Below, in pieces: positions 1-12,683 of a DNA stretch of 64,000 nt. How positions within the stretch are numbered: the first letter of the stretch is position 1; the number at the start of each line of letters is the position of its first letter. The translations under genes were made by a program, and so were the position numbers. The stretch lies in assembly GCF_040412425.1 (NCBI RefSeq), contig NC_089744.1:30160001-30224000 (forward strand). The letters are read 5' to 3'. Source of the DNA: Macrobrachium rosenbergii (lineage: Eukaryota > Arthropoda > Malacostraca > Decapoda > Palaemonidae). Under the pieces are notes generated by a model. That model worked only from the letters and a program-made list of their open reading frames with translations. It searched no databases and was not told where the DNA came from.

Positions 1-36
1 ACAAGTTTTCAAAAAATCAATATGTACTGTACAAAC

Positions 37-183
37 CTTATTTTGTCCAGCAGTAATATTCAAAGCTAGTCTGGTTGGATAGAATCTCCCAGAACTTCGT
101 TTTCTTAAATATACAAGACCAAATTCCCTCAAATGTTGAAGAAACGTTAAAAGTCTGTCGTCCATTCCTTCCATACTATAGTC
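37..183 (-). CDS. GTF2H4: GTF2H4 exon 6
   Basis: This 147-base (49-codon) phase 0/0 exon has a TTTCCAG acceptor and a GTTTGT donor at 36-31. It encodes [20 protein letters not shown], then FGLVYLRKR, then [16 protein letters not shown]. The blocks [11 protein letters not shown] and the YPTRLA-N-S/T motif are near-invariant in p52/Tfb2. It is separated from exon 5 by a 21.5 kb intron, the longest in the window. The next exon should be left of position 1. Confidence 0.95.
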
Positions 184-309
184 CTGGAAATTTTAAAGTA
201 TATAAAGCAAGAAGCACTTTTTTATAACTTTAAAATACTGTTACATATATAATTTCACCAGAAATAAAAACACTGAGTGACTACTCCATTACAGAAAACA
301 GGTTTTGAT

Positions 310-635
310 GTAGGAAAAACCTATTTTTGGTGGTCGCTGTTGAGTCCTCAAGGAGTTACCACCATGGTGTGCCAGCACTCCATAGTGACTAGAATAATAT
401 CAAAGAAATGTCTTTTAGCCTGGTCTTGTAGCTGGCTAGTGTGTCGTAATGGAAACACAATGACATGTGATAGTATAATGGACTCAAAGATAAGAGGACA
501 TTTTCTCTTATCTTTAGCGAAGCTGAACCTAATTTTTCCTATGTCAAAAACTGTAAGTGACTATTGTGCATGCGCATCTGCCATCTTGTTTATGACTGAG
601 GCAGGCAAAAGACCAGCCTCCATTACTCTCTGCTC
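310..635 (+). repeat. Left inverted repeat of element A
   Basis: The core runs from about AGTCCTCAAGGAG (343) through CCATGGTGTGCCAG, GGACTCAAAGATAAGAG, TCAAAAACTGTAAG and GCAAAAGACCAGCCTCCATTA. The same blocks in the same order are found in the reverse complement of 14031-14345 with scattered substitutions and small indels. Similarity fades upstream of about 320 and downstream of about 635. Confidence 0.85.
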
Positions 636-1210
636 CCCCTCTATTTGGGACCACCTTGATGCGGTGAGGGAGCTCTTGAACTCCACGAATCTGTTCCCGG
701 AGTCCAAGAGTCCCATATACCATTATATATTTCTTTGAATTAATTTTTGTGGAATTTTCCACTTTTGCTAAAATTTATTGAACCTGATAAACAGGAAAAG
801 ATATCATACCTGGGATTCAGTTTATATCTGAAGCTAAATAGTGGGAACTGTCGTAGGACCATCAACTGCCCGATAATGTTCGGACCTGAGAGATATCAGG
901 CAGAACTATTCTTTAGGGCTGGACCATGGATTCCAGGGGGGTCTGGTTCTGGGGATAGGACTCTTGGCATTCTATCTGGTTTGCCCATAACATGATTAGA
1001 GTGGGGATGATAATATTCTTGTAATACCTTCAGTCCTAGCAAGTGGGTTTGGCTTACATTGGGTCACTACAATCATGTTGTGCCATCCCCTGTGGGGTAG
1101 GGTAGGGAGCGGACATTTGGGAGTCGGTTCTCACTTGTACCACTGGTGGAAGAATAAACCCCATGAAAGGTTTTCATGTTTATTATTAATGTTTTTTTAC
1201 CCCTCTCAAA
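636..1210. other. No gene recognised; interior flank of element A left repeat
   Basis: This stretch lies just inside the left inverted repeat. Short open frames occur on both strands but none resembles a known domain, and there are no tandem repeats. I looked here for an internal complementary region like those in elements B-E and did not find one. Confidence 0.4.
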
Positions 1211-1213
1211 TTT

Positions 1214-1838
1214 TTGTCTAGCATTTATAAGGATTCGAGTACCCCTGGACCCTCTGATGGTGCTGTTTTGGCACAGATGATGACCTCTGCACCCACCTTG
1301 GAGATCGAAATTTCTCCAAATGTTGATGACTTCTCCAAAAATAAATTGACAAAAAGCAGTAATAACAAATATCCTGATCCCCCTCCCCTGAACCTTCTAG
1401 GCATGCTTCATTGATGACGACTTCAAGCAAGAACATGGACTTCTCTAAGAAATCTTCATCCAAAATTACAGTAAATCCTCAACATAGCCAGGTTGTGTGA
1501 AAAATTTGAGATGCTCCATATCGTAGACTTACCAGTTGGTTGTGATTATGAAATGATCTCGACAGCTCTGAAATCATTTGGAACTGTTGTAGAAATCAGG
1601 ATGAACTTGATTGGTAATGTATCTAAATGGGAAGCGTGGGTTACCTTTAAGTAGCCATGATGAGGTTCTAAAGGCTAGTAGTATGATAAATGCCATACAA
1701 ACAGGTCAAGCTACAGTACGAATAGCCTTAACAGACAAAGTTCCCAAAGACATGGACGTTTATGTGCCATCTAAATGGGCTCAGGATAAACCAGAGAGAA
1801 ACCAGAATAATGGAAGGACTCCTAAACCTCCTATGTAG
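1214..1838 (+). pseudogene. Frameshifted RRM-like ORF relic (retroelement ORF1-like)
   Basis: The frame from 1511 reads MLHIVDLPVGCDYEMIS, then TALKSFGTVVEIRM, then WEAWVTFK. It then shifts near 1650 to continue as SHDEVLKASSMINAIQTG, RIALTDKVPKDMDVYVP and SKWAQDKP. The beta-alpha-beta spacing and the short hydrophobic strands (LHIVDLP, VVEIRM, AWVTF) are RRM-like, with a C-terminal basic tail. An upstream Ser/Pro-rich open stretch (1214-1414) may be its N-terminus in another frame. Such small RRM-like proteins occur as ORF1 of some non-LTR retrotransposons, but no matching RT is adjacent. It lies on the opposite strand from the element A pol. The function is not assigned with confidence. Confidence 0.35.
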
Positions 1839-1839
1839 C

Positions 1840-2265
1840 TGGTAGCTTCAGCCAAGGAGGAAAATTATAACTACTATATGTAAATTTTGCAGGTTTCTTC
1901 AGAAAAAGGTGGGAGAAATAAAGAGCGGTGATATTTCTCGTTCTAGGAAGAACACCGTTCTTATTCATGACAAATCCACAACCCAAGCATATATGCTGAC
2001 CTTGTTGGACACAAAAAAAATGATGAAATGATTACGAAGATCAAATGATGAAATGATTACGAATATACAGTACAGTAAATGTATAATGTAGGCCAGGCTA
2101 CCGTATATGTACCTGATGTACCATAGTGTAGGCTAAGCTAATTCTTGTTTGTTATTCAATTTCTCTTTGTATTGAATTATCATAAATCAATCTGCATGAA
2201 CCTCCAGAATTAGCTGATAATAATTACTATACCATATATGTATAGAGTATACTTTATAGTGTAGG
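1840..2265. other. AT-rich stretch with TAGGCTA words, no gene
   Basis: Non-coding AT-rich sequence between the RRM-like relic and the element A pol end. It contains several copies of AGGCTA/TAGGCTAGGCTA-type words (2092-2315), like the tracts at 6440-7244 and 13013-14030. A short direct repeat, ATGATGAAATGATTACGAA, occurs twice near 2020-2065. Confidence 0.4.
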
Positions 2266-4049
2266 CTAGGCTACCATATATGTATTGGTACTGAATACCC
2301 TAGTGCAGGCTAGGCTATATTTGAGATACATTTTTTCCAACATACGATGGGTTTTTTGGAACCTACATCGTAAGTAGGATAATACCTGTACTGGGAGTTT
2401 GTGATTCTTGTATGTAGTGAACAGGTCCACTGCTGGTTGTGGAAGCATGTTGGCTATTGTCTGCAAAGAGTGGTTGTCCAACATCCACTATGTTGAGGCT
2501 GTCGTTTTCCTTAATAGACTCTGCTATTACGCTGAGAGACCTTGTGAGGTAAACTGCAGACAGGTGCCACTTCTTTGCTTATGTCATCCGAAGGATGGCT
2601 AGGATTACCGTGTTGAGAGGAAGTGAACGTGATCTCGATCTCTTGATGCAGGACACTGCAGTCGTGTTGTCTAGAACCAACAGAATATGTGTCTCTCCTG
2701 GAGGTTTGGGTTTTTGAGAGACAAAAAGACAGCCATCAGTTACAGGAAATTGATATAAGAATTCCTCAAAGTAGCTGACCACCTCCCTGCCACCTGACAA
2801 TCCTCCCAATGTCCTTCCCAACCTGTCAGTGAGGCATCTGTGTGTATTGTCACTTACAGATGGAGGAGTCAAGGTGACCTGTTTCATCAGAGATTCCTTC
2901 TGGGTCCAAGGCTGAAGTATCTCCCCAACTTTCTGATTCTTTTGGTGAGATGGGTCTCGCATCTTTTTTCTTGCGTGCGATAGCCAAAATTTTTCCATGT
3001 TTTTCAACTGCAATCTGAGTGTTGGATCTATTACTGATGCAAACTGCAGCAGACCCATCATGTTCTAAATGCCGTCTGAAAACTCAGGGCTGTGCTAGGA
3101 ATCTTTTGAGGTTTTTCCTTATTCTATTCTGAGTTTTGATGGGGACAACAGATCCTGAAGAATATCCCAACACAGTCCCAGCCACTGAAAGCGTATGCTG
3201 GGCTTGAGGTGGGATTTTTTCCAATATATTATAAAACCTTTTGACTGGGGTCTGTTGACCAATGCTCTTAGGTTTTTCAAGCACTCTTTTCTTGTGGACC
3301 CCCAGATTAACCAGTCATCTAGGTAAGCTATTAGTTGTATTCCTTCTTTCCTCAGTTCCTGGACAACTGCTGTTGCTAATTTTGTAAAAATTCTTGGGGA
3401 CAATGTTTAGCCCAAAAGGCATGAGTTTGAACCTAAACCTATCTTTCCCTATCCGGAACCCTAGGAAGGGGCGGAGGGGAGCAGCAATAAGGACATGCCA
3501 GTATGCATCTTTCAGATCTATACAAACTGTTCAAGTCCCTTTTAGAGTGACTGAACATACCTGAGCAACGGTAGTCATCCGAAACTTTTGGCAAACAATG
3601 TACTTGTTCAATGTTGATTGGTCGAGGATCACTCTTTGTTCAGAGGAATCCTTTTTTGGGAACACTGAAGAGGATGTGCTTGGTGGGGAATATACAAGTT
3701 TCTCTAAGGCACCTTTTAACGAGGCCTTCTGCATGTAATCTTCCAGAGAGGGGTCTGGTTCTTGAAAGAACCCCTTTAAAGGCAGTGGGGGGATGAGACT
3801 ATTTCCACCCCAGCCCATTGAGAACAATAGTGTGCCCCATTCCCTGTGGTGTCTTTGAAGCCAACCCCTGACCAAACAATTCCTATTGGTATCCCCCTCT
3901 TCCTCTACCTTTTCCCTTGATAGGCATTCCGGGCACTGCTTTTCCTTTTCCTTTGTAAGATGGTTTTTGGACTTTGTGGAAAGGATGTCCTTGCTGATGT
4001 GGCTGTTGCTGTCCTTTTGAAGCGGGTTGTCCAATCCCCTTCTGACCAC
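2266..4049 (-). pseudogene. Element A pol relic: DIRS-like reverse transcriptase and RNase H
   Basis: Read on the minus strand from 4049 to 2266 in three frames. RT blocks are FPKKDSSEQRVILDQSTLNKYI, shortened here to its core VILDQSTLNKYI, then LATAVVQELRKEGIQLIAYL and DDWLIWGST (a catalytic YLDD with W following), then a primer-grip-like SIRFQWLGL. RNase H follows with LLVLDNTTAVSCI and the downstream linker AVDLFTTYKNHKLPVQ. The linker resembles the VDLFAT-N-KLP linker of DIRS elements B (17.4 kb) and C (39.0 kb). Several stops and frameshifts separate the blocks, so the copy is dead. No tyrosine recombinase was found downstream, so truncation or heavy decay there is likely. Confidence 0.7.
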
Positions 4050-6402
4050 CTACCTGTTTATGAGGAAAAGTTTTGGAGGTGACTGCAGGCTTATATGATT
4101 TTTGATCACAGCGAGCCTTTTTTGAATTGGGTAAGGGAAATTTTGGGTTTTTTGTTTCCTGAATTCTCCTTTTCCCACAAGAGCTAATACTGTACAATTT
4201 TGTTGGTGTGCTTGCTCGCTGACTCGAGTTACACAGAATCCTCAAACAGGTCCTCACAGAAGGGGTTAGACTGTAATAAAGCAGTCACATTGGGAAGTGA
4301 CTTGTTGGAGCCTTCCAGTGTTTCCATTAACACTTTAGCCAGTCTAAAAAGTCATAGAGTGCTTCCCATTGGGTTCTCATAAGACTTTCAGCTACAACAG
4401 CAAAAAGTGTCCTGGAATCTTCTGGAAGCCTTTTGGTTGCAACTTCTAGCAAGGTGGAAGAGGTTAAGATACTATGGAGAAGAGTCCTAGCATGGAATTC
4501 TGACAAAGCTGTCTCATCAGAGATTCTTCTCATAGGGGCCCCAAAGTGCTGAGTAGCAACATCCAAGGGGAGCTTTTTCCTTTCAAAAGAGTTGAAGTGT
4601 TGCCCATTCCTTGGTGGAATTTTGTGAAACTGGGGGGACTGTGGTGAGTGGTTTTAGTTGTGTCATTGGCTCCTGTTTTATTGTTACTACGTAATTCTAA
4701 AAGTTTGTCTTCACATGGTAAATTATTTCAAAAGTGAAGGGACAGAAGGCAGGGGGTACTTGGTGAGCAAGTTGGGTTTATTCAGAATGGGAGCACAGTA
4801 AACCCCCATATTCGCGGTCTCACTATTCGCGGATTTCTCTGTGGAACGTATCTATTCATTATTCGCAGAAAATTCGCCCATTTGCGGTATTTTTCACTGA
4901 GAAATATTCACCAATTACTGTATTTTCATATTTTCATGACTAAATGCACTTTTTATGATAAAACTTAAAATACTCAGGTATAAGCATTTTTAGAGTTTTT
5001 TTTGTGTTTAAACTATCAAAATAGGCAGTTCTAAGTGTTTTTAGAGGGGTTTTAAGTATTCGCAGATTTTAGCTATTCGTGGGGGGGGGGTTTGCGGTAC
5101 GCATCCCCTGCGAATACGGGGGCTTACTCTATAGACCCACCTTCCGTTGACCTGGTAAAGGGCATCATCTATAGCTTTCAATGCTGTATCCCAACAAAGG
5201 AGAACTGTTTCCTTTTGAGGTTTCTCCAAGTCTGGCAGAGGTGGTATCAGGCACCATTCTGTATTAGGGAATGCTGCCCTGTTCCTTATTTCCACATGTA
5301 CAACTTCAATCATGATTTTTCTCTCATTAATTAGATACCATCAGGAGGGAAAATACACACTGAAGCGTCTCATCAAGGATTATCGGTATCATCAGGGGAG
5401 AATACTGGAGCACCTGTTATGTTTTGATCTGAGGCTTTGTAGTCTGAACTGGCTGTTTTTTTTGGCTCCAGTTGGAATTCTAACCTTGGACCTTGTTTGG
5501 TCAGAATTTGTGTTCACTCTCTCTTTTCAGTTGCAGGATGCAGTACTTTTACACTTTGGGGTGTACATCACTGACTTGATTTCTTTAATTTCCAGTTCGG
5601 AATCACGCAATATGTTCATTACATATTGCTGTTCTGTGGCAAGGGTATCTTTGATATTACTCATAATTTCCTTACGGAACTGATCAAATGCAGTAAACTG
5701 TGTATCCCTTTTTGGGGAGCTTGCATAATCTGACTGAGCATCCACAGCTGAACTGTGACTGCCTATTACCCAGGAGGCAGAATTCCTGGGTGAGTTACTA
5801 TACCCCTCCGAAAATGCAGTCATTTCAATTGGGGTTAAGTGAATCCTTGTATCCCTTTGGGGGAAAGATCCTGATCAGCTTCTGAAAGCTGCATGGGGGA
5901 CTGAATTCCTTATGGAAAGTTTCTCCCATGGTTAGCTGAAGGTTGTGTCCCTGATCCTTCTGGGCTCACCAAGGTCATTTCAGTAGCAACATCAATTCAT
6001 TTGTAGGGAAATCACCTCCAAGAGGAACTTCCTCTATTTCCTCCGCAGGGTTAGCCTGGGAGGTATTGGGGACTGATGTTAGGACTGATGTTACTGGGTT
6101 TTGGCCCAAATATAGATCTTCTGAGAAGGGGTTAAATATTCGCTGCCATAGTTCTACCGGAAAGATATAATCCCACTCTTCTCGAACTCTAGGACCCAAC
6201 GTGACAGCTTAGAATGAGCTGTTTCGTGCTTAAAACTTGTTGCCAAGAGCACAATACAAATTTTGCACATACCTGGCGACCAAGCAATATTTGTCTTGTT
6301 TTTTACAAGGACTATACTTATGGCAGGTGGTATGGGCTGTACCACTGGCAAAAAGTGAACCAAGCAATTTTCTACGAAACACTTGAGCTGAGGGTCCTGC
6401 AT
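3883..6402 (-). pseudogene. Element A gag-like relic
   Basis: Fragments on the minus strand upstream of the RT are HETAHSKLSRWVLEFEKSGI (6.2-6.4 kb), REEWDYIFPVELWQRIFNPF (6.1 kb), EWCLIPPLPDLEKPQKETVL (5.2 kb), LSEFHARTLLHSIL with RRISDETA (4.5 kb), and a basic Gly/Lys-rich tail GKGKAVPGMPIKGKGRGRGG (3.9 kb). Position before RT and the basic C-terminus suggest a gag-like nucleic-acid-binding protein. A Tigger-like MITE interrupts it at 4796-5130. The block EWCLIPPLPDL recurs on the opposite strand at 56644-56742. Confidence 0.55.
4796..5130 (+). mobile_element. Tigger/pogo-type MITE (TATTCGCGG ends)
   Basis: The left end CAGTAAACCCCCATATTCGC and right end GCGAATACGGGGGCTTACTC are inverted repeats. 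Internal palindromic ATTCGCGG/ATTCGCAG words repeat near both ends. Length is about 335 bp and there is no ORF. The ends are of the style seen in Tigger/pogo-derived MITEs, which target TA. It lies inside the element A gag relic and is therefore younger than it. Confidence 0.75.
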
Positions 6403-6439
6403 AATGGCGGCCCTGTAGTGAAAAAACCAGGTTGTTATT

Positions 6440-7244
6440 AGAAACTAATTAGTATAAGTTGTTTTTAATAAGGGACACTTTTGTAAATCCCTGTATCGTT
6501 AGCATATTACATCTTACAGGTTGATTTGATTACCATTAAGATTAATTTGATTACTAGTGTGTAAATGTAATACCTTTTATAAAATATCTATGTTACCTTA
6601 AACCCTTTGAGGTTTAGGTTAATTCTGACACTGTATATGGCTCTATTACTTCAACTGTTAGTCCTTTTGCAATGGCTATGTGAAATTTTAATTCTAAATT
6701 GTCATGCCATTCACATTAATCTTCCATGATCTAATTTGTTTAGCTAACCCATGCTACTGTTTTATATGGCTTAGGTTAATCCTTCTAGTATAATCTACAT
6801 TAAGCTAAGCATATAAGATTTCTTAGAGGGTTCTTGCCTAACCTATTCTAAGCTGTTTCTTACTCTAGGTTAATTCAAAACCTAAGGATATAAGCTATAC
6901 AAAAATTAATCCTCCTATAATTTGGTTTTTTGTTTTGTGTAGCCGAGACTACCCTTTTGTCTGATACTCAGCCACGTTGTTTCTAAACTAACAACAGGAT
7001 ATTCCCTCAAAAAGGGATTCCTGCTTAATCTGGTTAGGCTACTGCCTGTTCTAGGTTTATATCACTTGTAAGGGTATAGGCTACATAAGACCTTACCAAT
7101 GTTATTGATCCTAGAATACTATTTATATGTACTCCTAGGCTTATTTGTTCTTTCATAGCTTAGTACAGGGTATTACCTAATCCAGATTTTTATAGATCAC
7201 ACTTAAATGCATAGGCTATATAAAACCAGCAACTTACTAATATA
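6440..7244. other. AT-rich tract with repeated TAGGCTA words
   Basis: No coding potential is seen. The tract is dense in short words such as TTAGGCTA, TAGGTTA, CCTAGGC and AGCTAAGC, like 13013-14030 on the far side of the DNA transposon. Together they appear to be one tract split by that insertion. It ends in the TA target dinucleotide (7243-7244) of the transposon. Confidence 0.5.
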
Positions 7245-7400
7245 GTGGAGCGGGTAACTACAAAGAAATAGGGGAAAAGTGCAAATGGTGATACAAGCAT
7301 GAAACTTGGCTCAACTATTCTTCTTGTCCCTTGGTATCATTATCAACCTCTGGCCACACAAAATTTTGCTATATTCCAAGATAGCTGACAGGTTTGCAAA
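7245..7400 (+). repeat. Left TIR of the PIN-like/CXC transposon
   Basis: It matches the reverse complement of 12852-13010. Strongest blocks are G-GGAGCGGG at the tip, GTGCAAATGGTGATACAAGC at about 7279-7298, TCAACCTC-G-CCAC around 7343-7358, and GCTAT-TTCCAAGAT-GCTGACA at 7368-7390. Confidence 0.85.
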
Positions 7401-7564
7401 ACAGCATCCTGTGGATACTTGAATACTGGTATTTAATTGATTAATCACGTTCAAATCCCTAAGTCACTCCCAGTTTATATTAAAATATTAAAAACGAGCC
7501 TTTATATATGTAGATACATAATTTCTCTGCATAGAAATATCCAAGATGGTTGTCACTATATCAA
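7374..7564 (+). repeat. Left subterminal motif pair TTCCAAGATgGctG(A/T)C
   Basis: Two direct copies occur: TTCCAAGATAGCTGAC (7374-7389) and ATCCAAGATGGTTGTC (7549-7564). The same motif is inverted four times at the right end. Repeated subterminal motifs are typical transposase-binding sites; that role is inferred. Confidence 0.55.
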
Positions 7565-8080
7565 AAATGTCTGCCAAAATGCCAAAAATTGGTACTTAAG
7601 CTTATATATGAGGCTAAAGGTCAAGTAATACATGGATTTAGGGTAACTTCAGCCTGATCAGTTCATTTTTTGTAGATTAAAAATCAATTAATCCCCAGTT
7701 AATTAATTTTCATCCTCATTTAGAAAAAAAATTGGTAATAAGCTTAATGTAAAAGTGTAATAGTGTAGTGTCAGTGTACTACCAGGGCACACTGGTTGTC
7801 ACTATAGCTGTGAAACTCCGCATGGGGTTCAGTGCTAGCTAATGGCAGAGATTTGTTATTAGTTTCCCAAATGCTGTTTAGCTAGCCCAACTTCAAAGTT
7901 AAACAGCTGCACCTGAATTGACAGGACGTGCCAGCGTTGGAGAGCCAAGTCAAAGAAGATGGGGCTGTAGTCTTCTAGATGGTGTACAGATCACACAGGA
8001 ATTAAATAGCACTGGATGAATGATCGGGCTAGGGGTAGGATTATGACATATCTGAGCCTAGTTGTATCCCATATCTGAAA

Positions 8081-11000
8081 GTGCATATATGTTATATAGG
8101 TGGTAAAAGGATAAATCATCAGCTTATAGAACAAAAGCAATGGCAGGACAATCTTAGAAGTCAACGTCTTTCCCGAAGGGAGATAGTACGACTAACTGGA
8201 GGCTGTTGCTTGTGCCAAGAGGACACACGTGAAAGACTAGTTGATGCATCTGGTGCTGGCTATGTTACCCTTGCTACAAACATTTCTGAATTCTATAAGT
8301 TAAATGCAATGCCTATACCATTTCATCGCAAAAGGCTTGATGAAGGTGATGGAATTCTGCAGACTTTTGAAAATAACAAAGCAACATATCATGAATCATG
8401 TATGCTGAAGTTCAAAACAACAAAACTAAAAAGGAAAAGGAAGTCATTGTGTAAGGCAAAAGAAGTTGATGATGCCCAATCAGCAAAATTCACATATAGT
8501 AGCCAGAAGGCAGATGAAGAAGATGCAGAAGAATCTAAGACTGAGAAAGCAGGAATATGCTTTATTTGTGACCAACCAGCACCAATCAAGGATTTATGAT
8601 TGGCCATGACATTGCCTTTACATGAAAAGCTGCAACGATGTGCCACTAACCTACCAGATGAGAAACTTCTGGCCAAGCTTAGCGCTAGAGATATTGTTTC
8701 TCAGGACCATATGTATCACCCATCTTGTCTGACAGGTGTGTACAATAGGGAAAGGGCCTGGCTAAATTCCCAGAAAATTGGAGATGATTATGTGCAGTAC
8801 AGACAAGAGGCATGTGCCCATGCTTTTGCTGAGCTTGAGATGTACATAGGAGACAAGCAGTTGACTACAGATGGGTGCCGCTATTTTACAATGGTGGCAC
8901 TTTATGATTTGTACAAACAAAGACTGGAGCAGCTAAATGTTGATGCTTCCTTTGTGCACCGAACACGGTTGAAAGAACAGATACTTGCCCGCATCCCAGA
9001 ACTGGAGGACTTTAAAAAGGGAAGAGAAATTTGGTTTGCCTACAAAAGAAAAATGGTACAAGCCCTAGCTACAGCATGTGACTACAATGATGCACTAATC
9101 GTGGCCAAAGCAGCTAAGATATTGAGGAAACAGATGCTTGAACATGAAGCAGAATTTGATGGAACCTTAACAGCAGACACTAGAAGAGAATCTGTGCCAC
9201 CAAGTTTGTTGGAATTTGTAAGCGCTACAAAACGGTGGCAATATAAAATCCCAACTTAAATATGGAACATCATCTACTGATCTAGCTTTAGCACAACTTT
9301 TGCACTTCAACTGTCGAAAGAATCCAGCATCTTCAACATTCTCCAGACATTCCAAGTCAAGAGAACCTGCATTTCCAATATATATTGGTCTCCTGGTCTT
9401 TGCAAAAACCAGGAAGCGTCAATTAATTGATACATTCCATCACCATGGAATCAGCATCAGCTATGATAGGGTTTTGGAACTGACTAAAGGGTTAAGAGAA
9501 GCAGTTGTAACAAGAGCGGTGGAGGAAGAAGCAGTTTGTCCCACTACACTACGAAAAGGGCTCTTTACAACTTGTGCTGTTGACAATCTGGACCATAATC
9601 CAAGTGCCACAACTGCACAAACATCCTTCCATGGGACAGGCACATCTTTGTTTCAGCATCCGAGCACTGATGAAAAGGGTGAGGACAGAAACTTGGCCCA
9701 AATCATCCAAAGTGGAACAAAGTAAAAAAAAGTACCTTCTCTTCCTGAATATTACACAAATGTACCTCCTGCTCACTTTAAACATCAGAATCCCCTCCCT
9801 TCATCTAGTGGAAGTGCAGGATACCAACAGGTTGTGCATTCAAAGCATCTTTCTCTTGAGTATGAATGGCTTGAGAAAGTCAGTCTGTCGGACAGGAGTG
9901 AAAATGTTGTGTCCATATCTGGGCAGCACATCACGCTTCTCAGAAGCGACAGGCCCCATTTGAAATAAGCTTGTCATCAATGTTGCCTCTTTTTCAAGAG
10001 GCAGCTCATTCAGTTGCAATGATAAAACATGCCATGGATATTGCAAGAGCAACCACACAGTTTCTCAATCCTGGCCAAACCCCAGCTCTAGCAGTTGATC
10101 AGCCACTATTTGCAATTGCTAAGAAAATCCAATGGGATTGGCCATTGCAGTATAGTGATATGGTTATTATGTTTGGAGGGCTGCATATAGAAATAGCAGC
10201 ATTCAAAATTCTGGGTGATCTCTTGAAAGACAGTGACTGGACTGGTGCTCTTGCAGAAGCAGAAACAGCCACTCCTGGAACAGCAGATTCGTTTATTTCT
10301 GCTTCACATTTGAAGAAGACATGTCTAGCCCACCAGGTGACAGCTTGCAGTTTATATCAGCGGCACAAAGCTGCCTATAAGGCATATCTCCAAGAAGCAG
10401 AAAAAGAAATTGAGCTAAGCTGTGAAAGCTGGATCAGAAAACGAGAATCAGAGCGTCCCCAATTCTACTTTTGGAATCTTGTGCTTCAGCCAGAACTTCT
10501 AGTGTTTGTTTTCATCAGGTCATACCGAGAGTCATTTCCAATTGTACAAAGATGTGCTGCAGGAACTCATTCCTTTCTTCTTTGCCCTGGACCATGCTCA
10601 TTATGCCAGGTGGCTTTCAATTCGTTTGAGGGACATGGAGGCTCTCCAAAATGACACATTTGATGAATTCACATAGGGAAATTTCACTGTCCACAAAACC
10701 ACTCGGCCTTTCTCCTCAATGGCTATAGACCAAGCACACGAGCAGAATAATGCTCATGTGAAAGGAGGTGGGGGAGCCGTTGGCCTATTTGAAGATGAAG
10801 ATGCTCTCAGAAGGTGGACAGTGGCTGGTCCTGAAGTAAGCCGCCTGATTGCTGAGGTTGAGACTAGAAGTGATGCTGATCCAAAATCTGAGGGTAAACA
10901 TCATGATGAAACTGAAACTGTGCAGAAAAGGTTTCCTGAAATGGTTGAAAATCTGGCAAAAGTAATCAAAGAAATGGGCAACCCTTTTGAGGAAGATTCA

Positions 11001-12622
11001 GTGGATCTGACTGTGCCAGACAGTCATGAAATTATGGACAGCAAAGTTAGTGAATCCTTGAGCTCTATGATTGGCCTTGGACAGACACAATTCACAAACT
11101 TTATTGAGTCTCAAGACACCCAGCAAATTCTATGAACCAGTACACAAAAACAAAATTCTATTGTTCAATCACAAGATGTCTACTACAGAATCCAAGGGCA
11201 AACAGTCACTGCAAACCATACAGGATGATTGTGATCTATTCTCATGCCTCTTCATATCATGCCAGAACAGACAGTGTGATTTAAATGAATTCTTTCAACA
11301 TGAAAATCAAAATTGCCCACCATACTGGCACAGAATGGACAGATGCATCAGGGCACCAAGTCACAGCTGATACCTCTACTAGAAAAGCATGCATCAGACA
11401 TCTCTGACAAAGAGCCTACCGCTGATGTTATCATAATGGATGGTGCAGCTCTTATAAATTCTCTGAGACAACCAAGGGGTCTACATTTGAGTCTTAGGCT
11501 AAAGAAGTCCTATCCAAGATTCAGAAGCACATACAGAAGTACAAGCAAACACACACTGTATTTGATGTGTATAGGATAGACAGTATGAAAGCACAAACAA
11601 GACAAAAAAGAGGCACCGGAGTTCGCCGGACAGTAATTAGCACAGCAAAAACTCCTGGCAATGGGGCCAGCTTCCTCAGGAATGACCACAACAAAACTGA
11701 ACTATTTGCATATTTGGCAGACACAATCATTTCATCTCAAGCAGATGATACATCATGCATAATTGTCACTAAAGGGGATGCTGCACTTTGTAGCAAAGCT
11801 GAACAAGAAACTGCTGACCTACAAGGCTGCACTCACGAAGAGGCAGATACTAGAGTCCTTTTACATGCTGCATACACTGCAAAGCATGAAGACATCTCAA
11901 GTGCAATCATATGTAGTACAGACACTGACATTGTCATCATAGCAGTATCTAGCACAGAAAAAACTGGGTTAGACAAACTATGGATTACATTTGGTAGAGG
12001 AAAAGACATGAGGTGGATACCTATCCATGAAACTGCAGCAGCCATGAGACCAAAAGCCTCAGCCCTTCCCTTTTTCCATGCATTGAGCAGGTGTGACACG
12101 GTGTCTGCCTTTCATGGAAAGGGGAAGAAGCCTGCATGGCAAACATGGACTGTGTTTCAGCATGCCACACCCACCTTCACCAAACTAAGTTCAACGCCAG
12201 CGGCTGTAGAAGATGAAGACTTGCAAATTACTGAAGAGTTCGTGGTGCTAATGTATGACAGAAGCAGTTTGTATACAAATGTAAATGAGGCTAGACTTGA
12301 TTTCTTTGCAAGAAAGCAAAGAGCTTATGATTGCATTCCCCCTACAAGGGCTGCTCTTACAGAGCATTGCAAGAGAGCTACCTTTTAAGCAGGGCACATC
12401 TGGTGCCAGTCTTTAGTATGTCATCCAGTTTTGCCCAGTCCAAGACACTGGGGATGGCAACAGATTGATGGCACCTGGTTTCTGTATTGGACAGATTTCC
12501 CAATAGTAGCAAAATCTTGCCAAGAACTGAATAAGTGTGGCTGCAAAAAGGAATGTCATGGCAGGTGCAAATGCTACAAATCTGGACTCAGCTGCACAGC
12601 TCTCTGCAGCTGCACTTGCTAA
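8081..12622 (+). pseudogene. Broken transposon protein: Cys-rich N-terminus, PIN/FEN-like region, CXC C-terminus
   Basis: Blocks in order are: zinc-binding-like GGCCLCQEDTRERLV and a GICFICDQPAP to YHPSCLTGVY pair (8.2-8.75 kb); LYLG-like GLLVFAKTRKRQLIDTFHHH and CAVDNLDHNPSATTA with FHGTGTSLFQHP (9.4-9.67 kb); LAVDQPLFAIAKKIQWDWP and FGGLHIEIAAF (10.1-10.2 kb); FSSMAIDQAHEQNNAHVKGG with GGAVGLFEDEDALRRW (10.7-10.8 kb); PIN/FEN-like acidic motifs DVIIMDGAALINSL, HEEADTRVLLHA and CSTDTDIVIIA (11.4-11.95 kb); LPFFHALSRCDTVSAFHGKG (12.07 kb); and a CXC cluster CGCKKECHGRCKC (12.54 kb) ending CTALCSCTC. An in-frame TGA at 8597 and shifts near 9240, 9720, 9965, 10500-10700, 11130 and 12390 break it. 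DQPLFA/GLHIE and DQAHEQNN could hold catalytic acids, but the nuclease or transposase role is inferred. Confidence 0.75.
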
Positions 12623-12683
12623 AAGTAACTGATACACAAAACATATTGGTTTCTCTCAAGAGATAAATACTTTTTTATCTTTG

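Noticed and set aside
277..738. 153-codon plus-strand frame
   Set aside because: Lies within the inverted repeat of element A, has no domain resemblance, and its reverse-complement partner at 14 kb does not keep the frame open.
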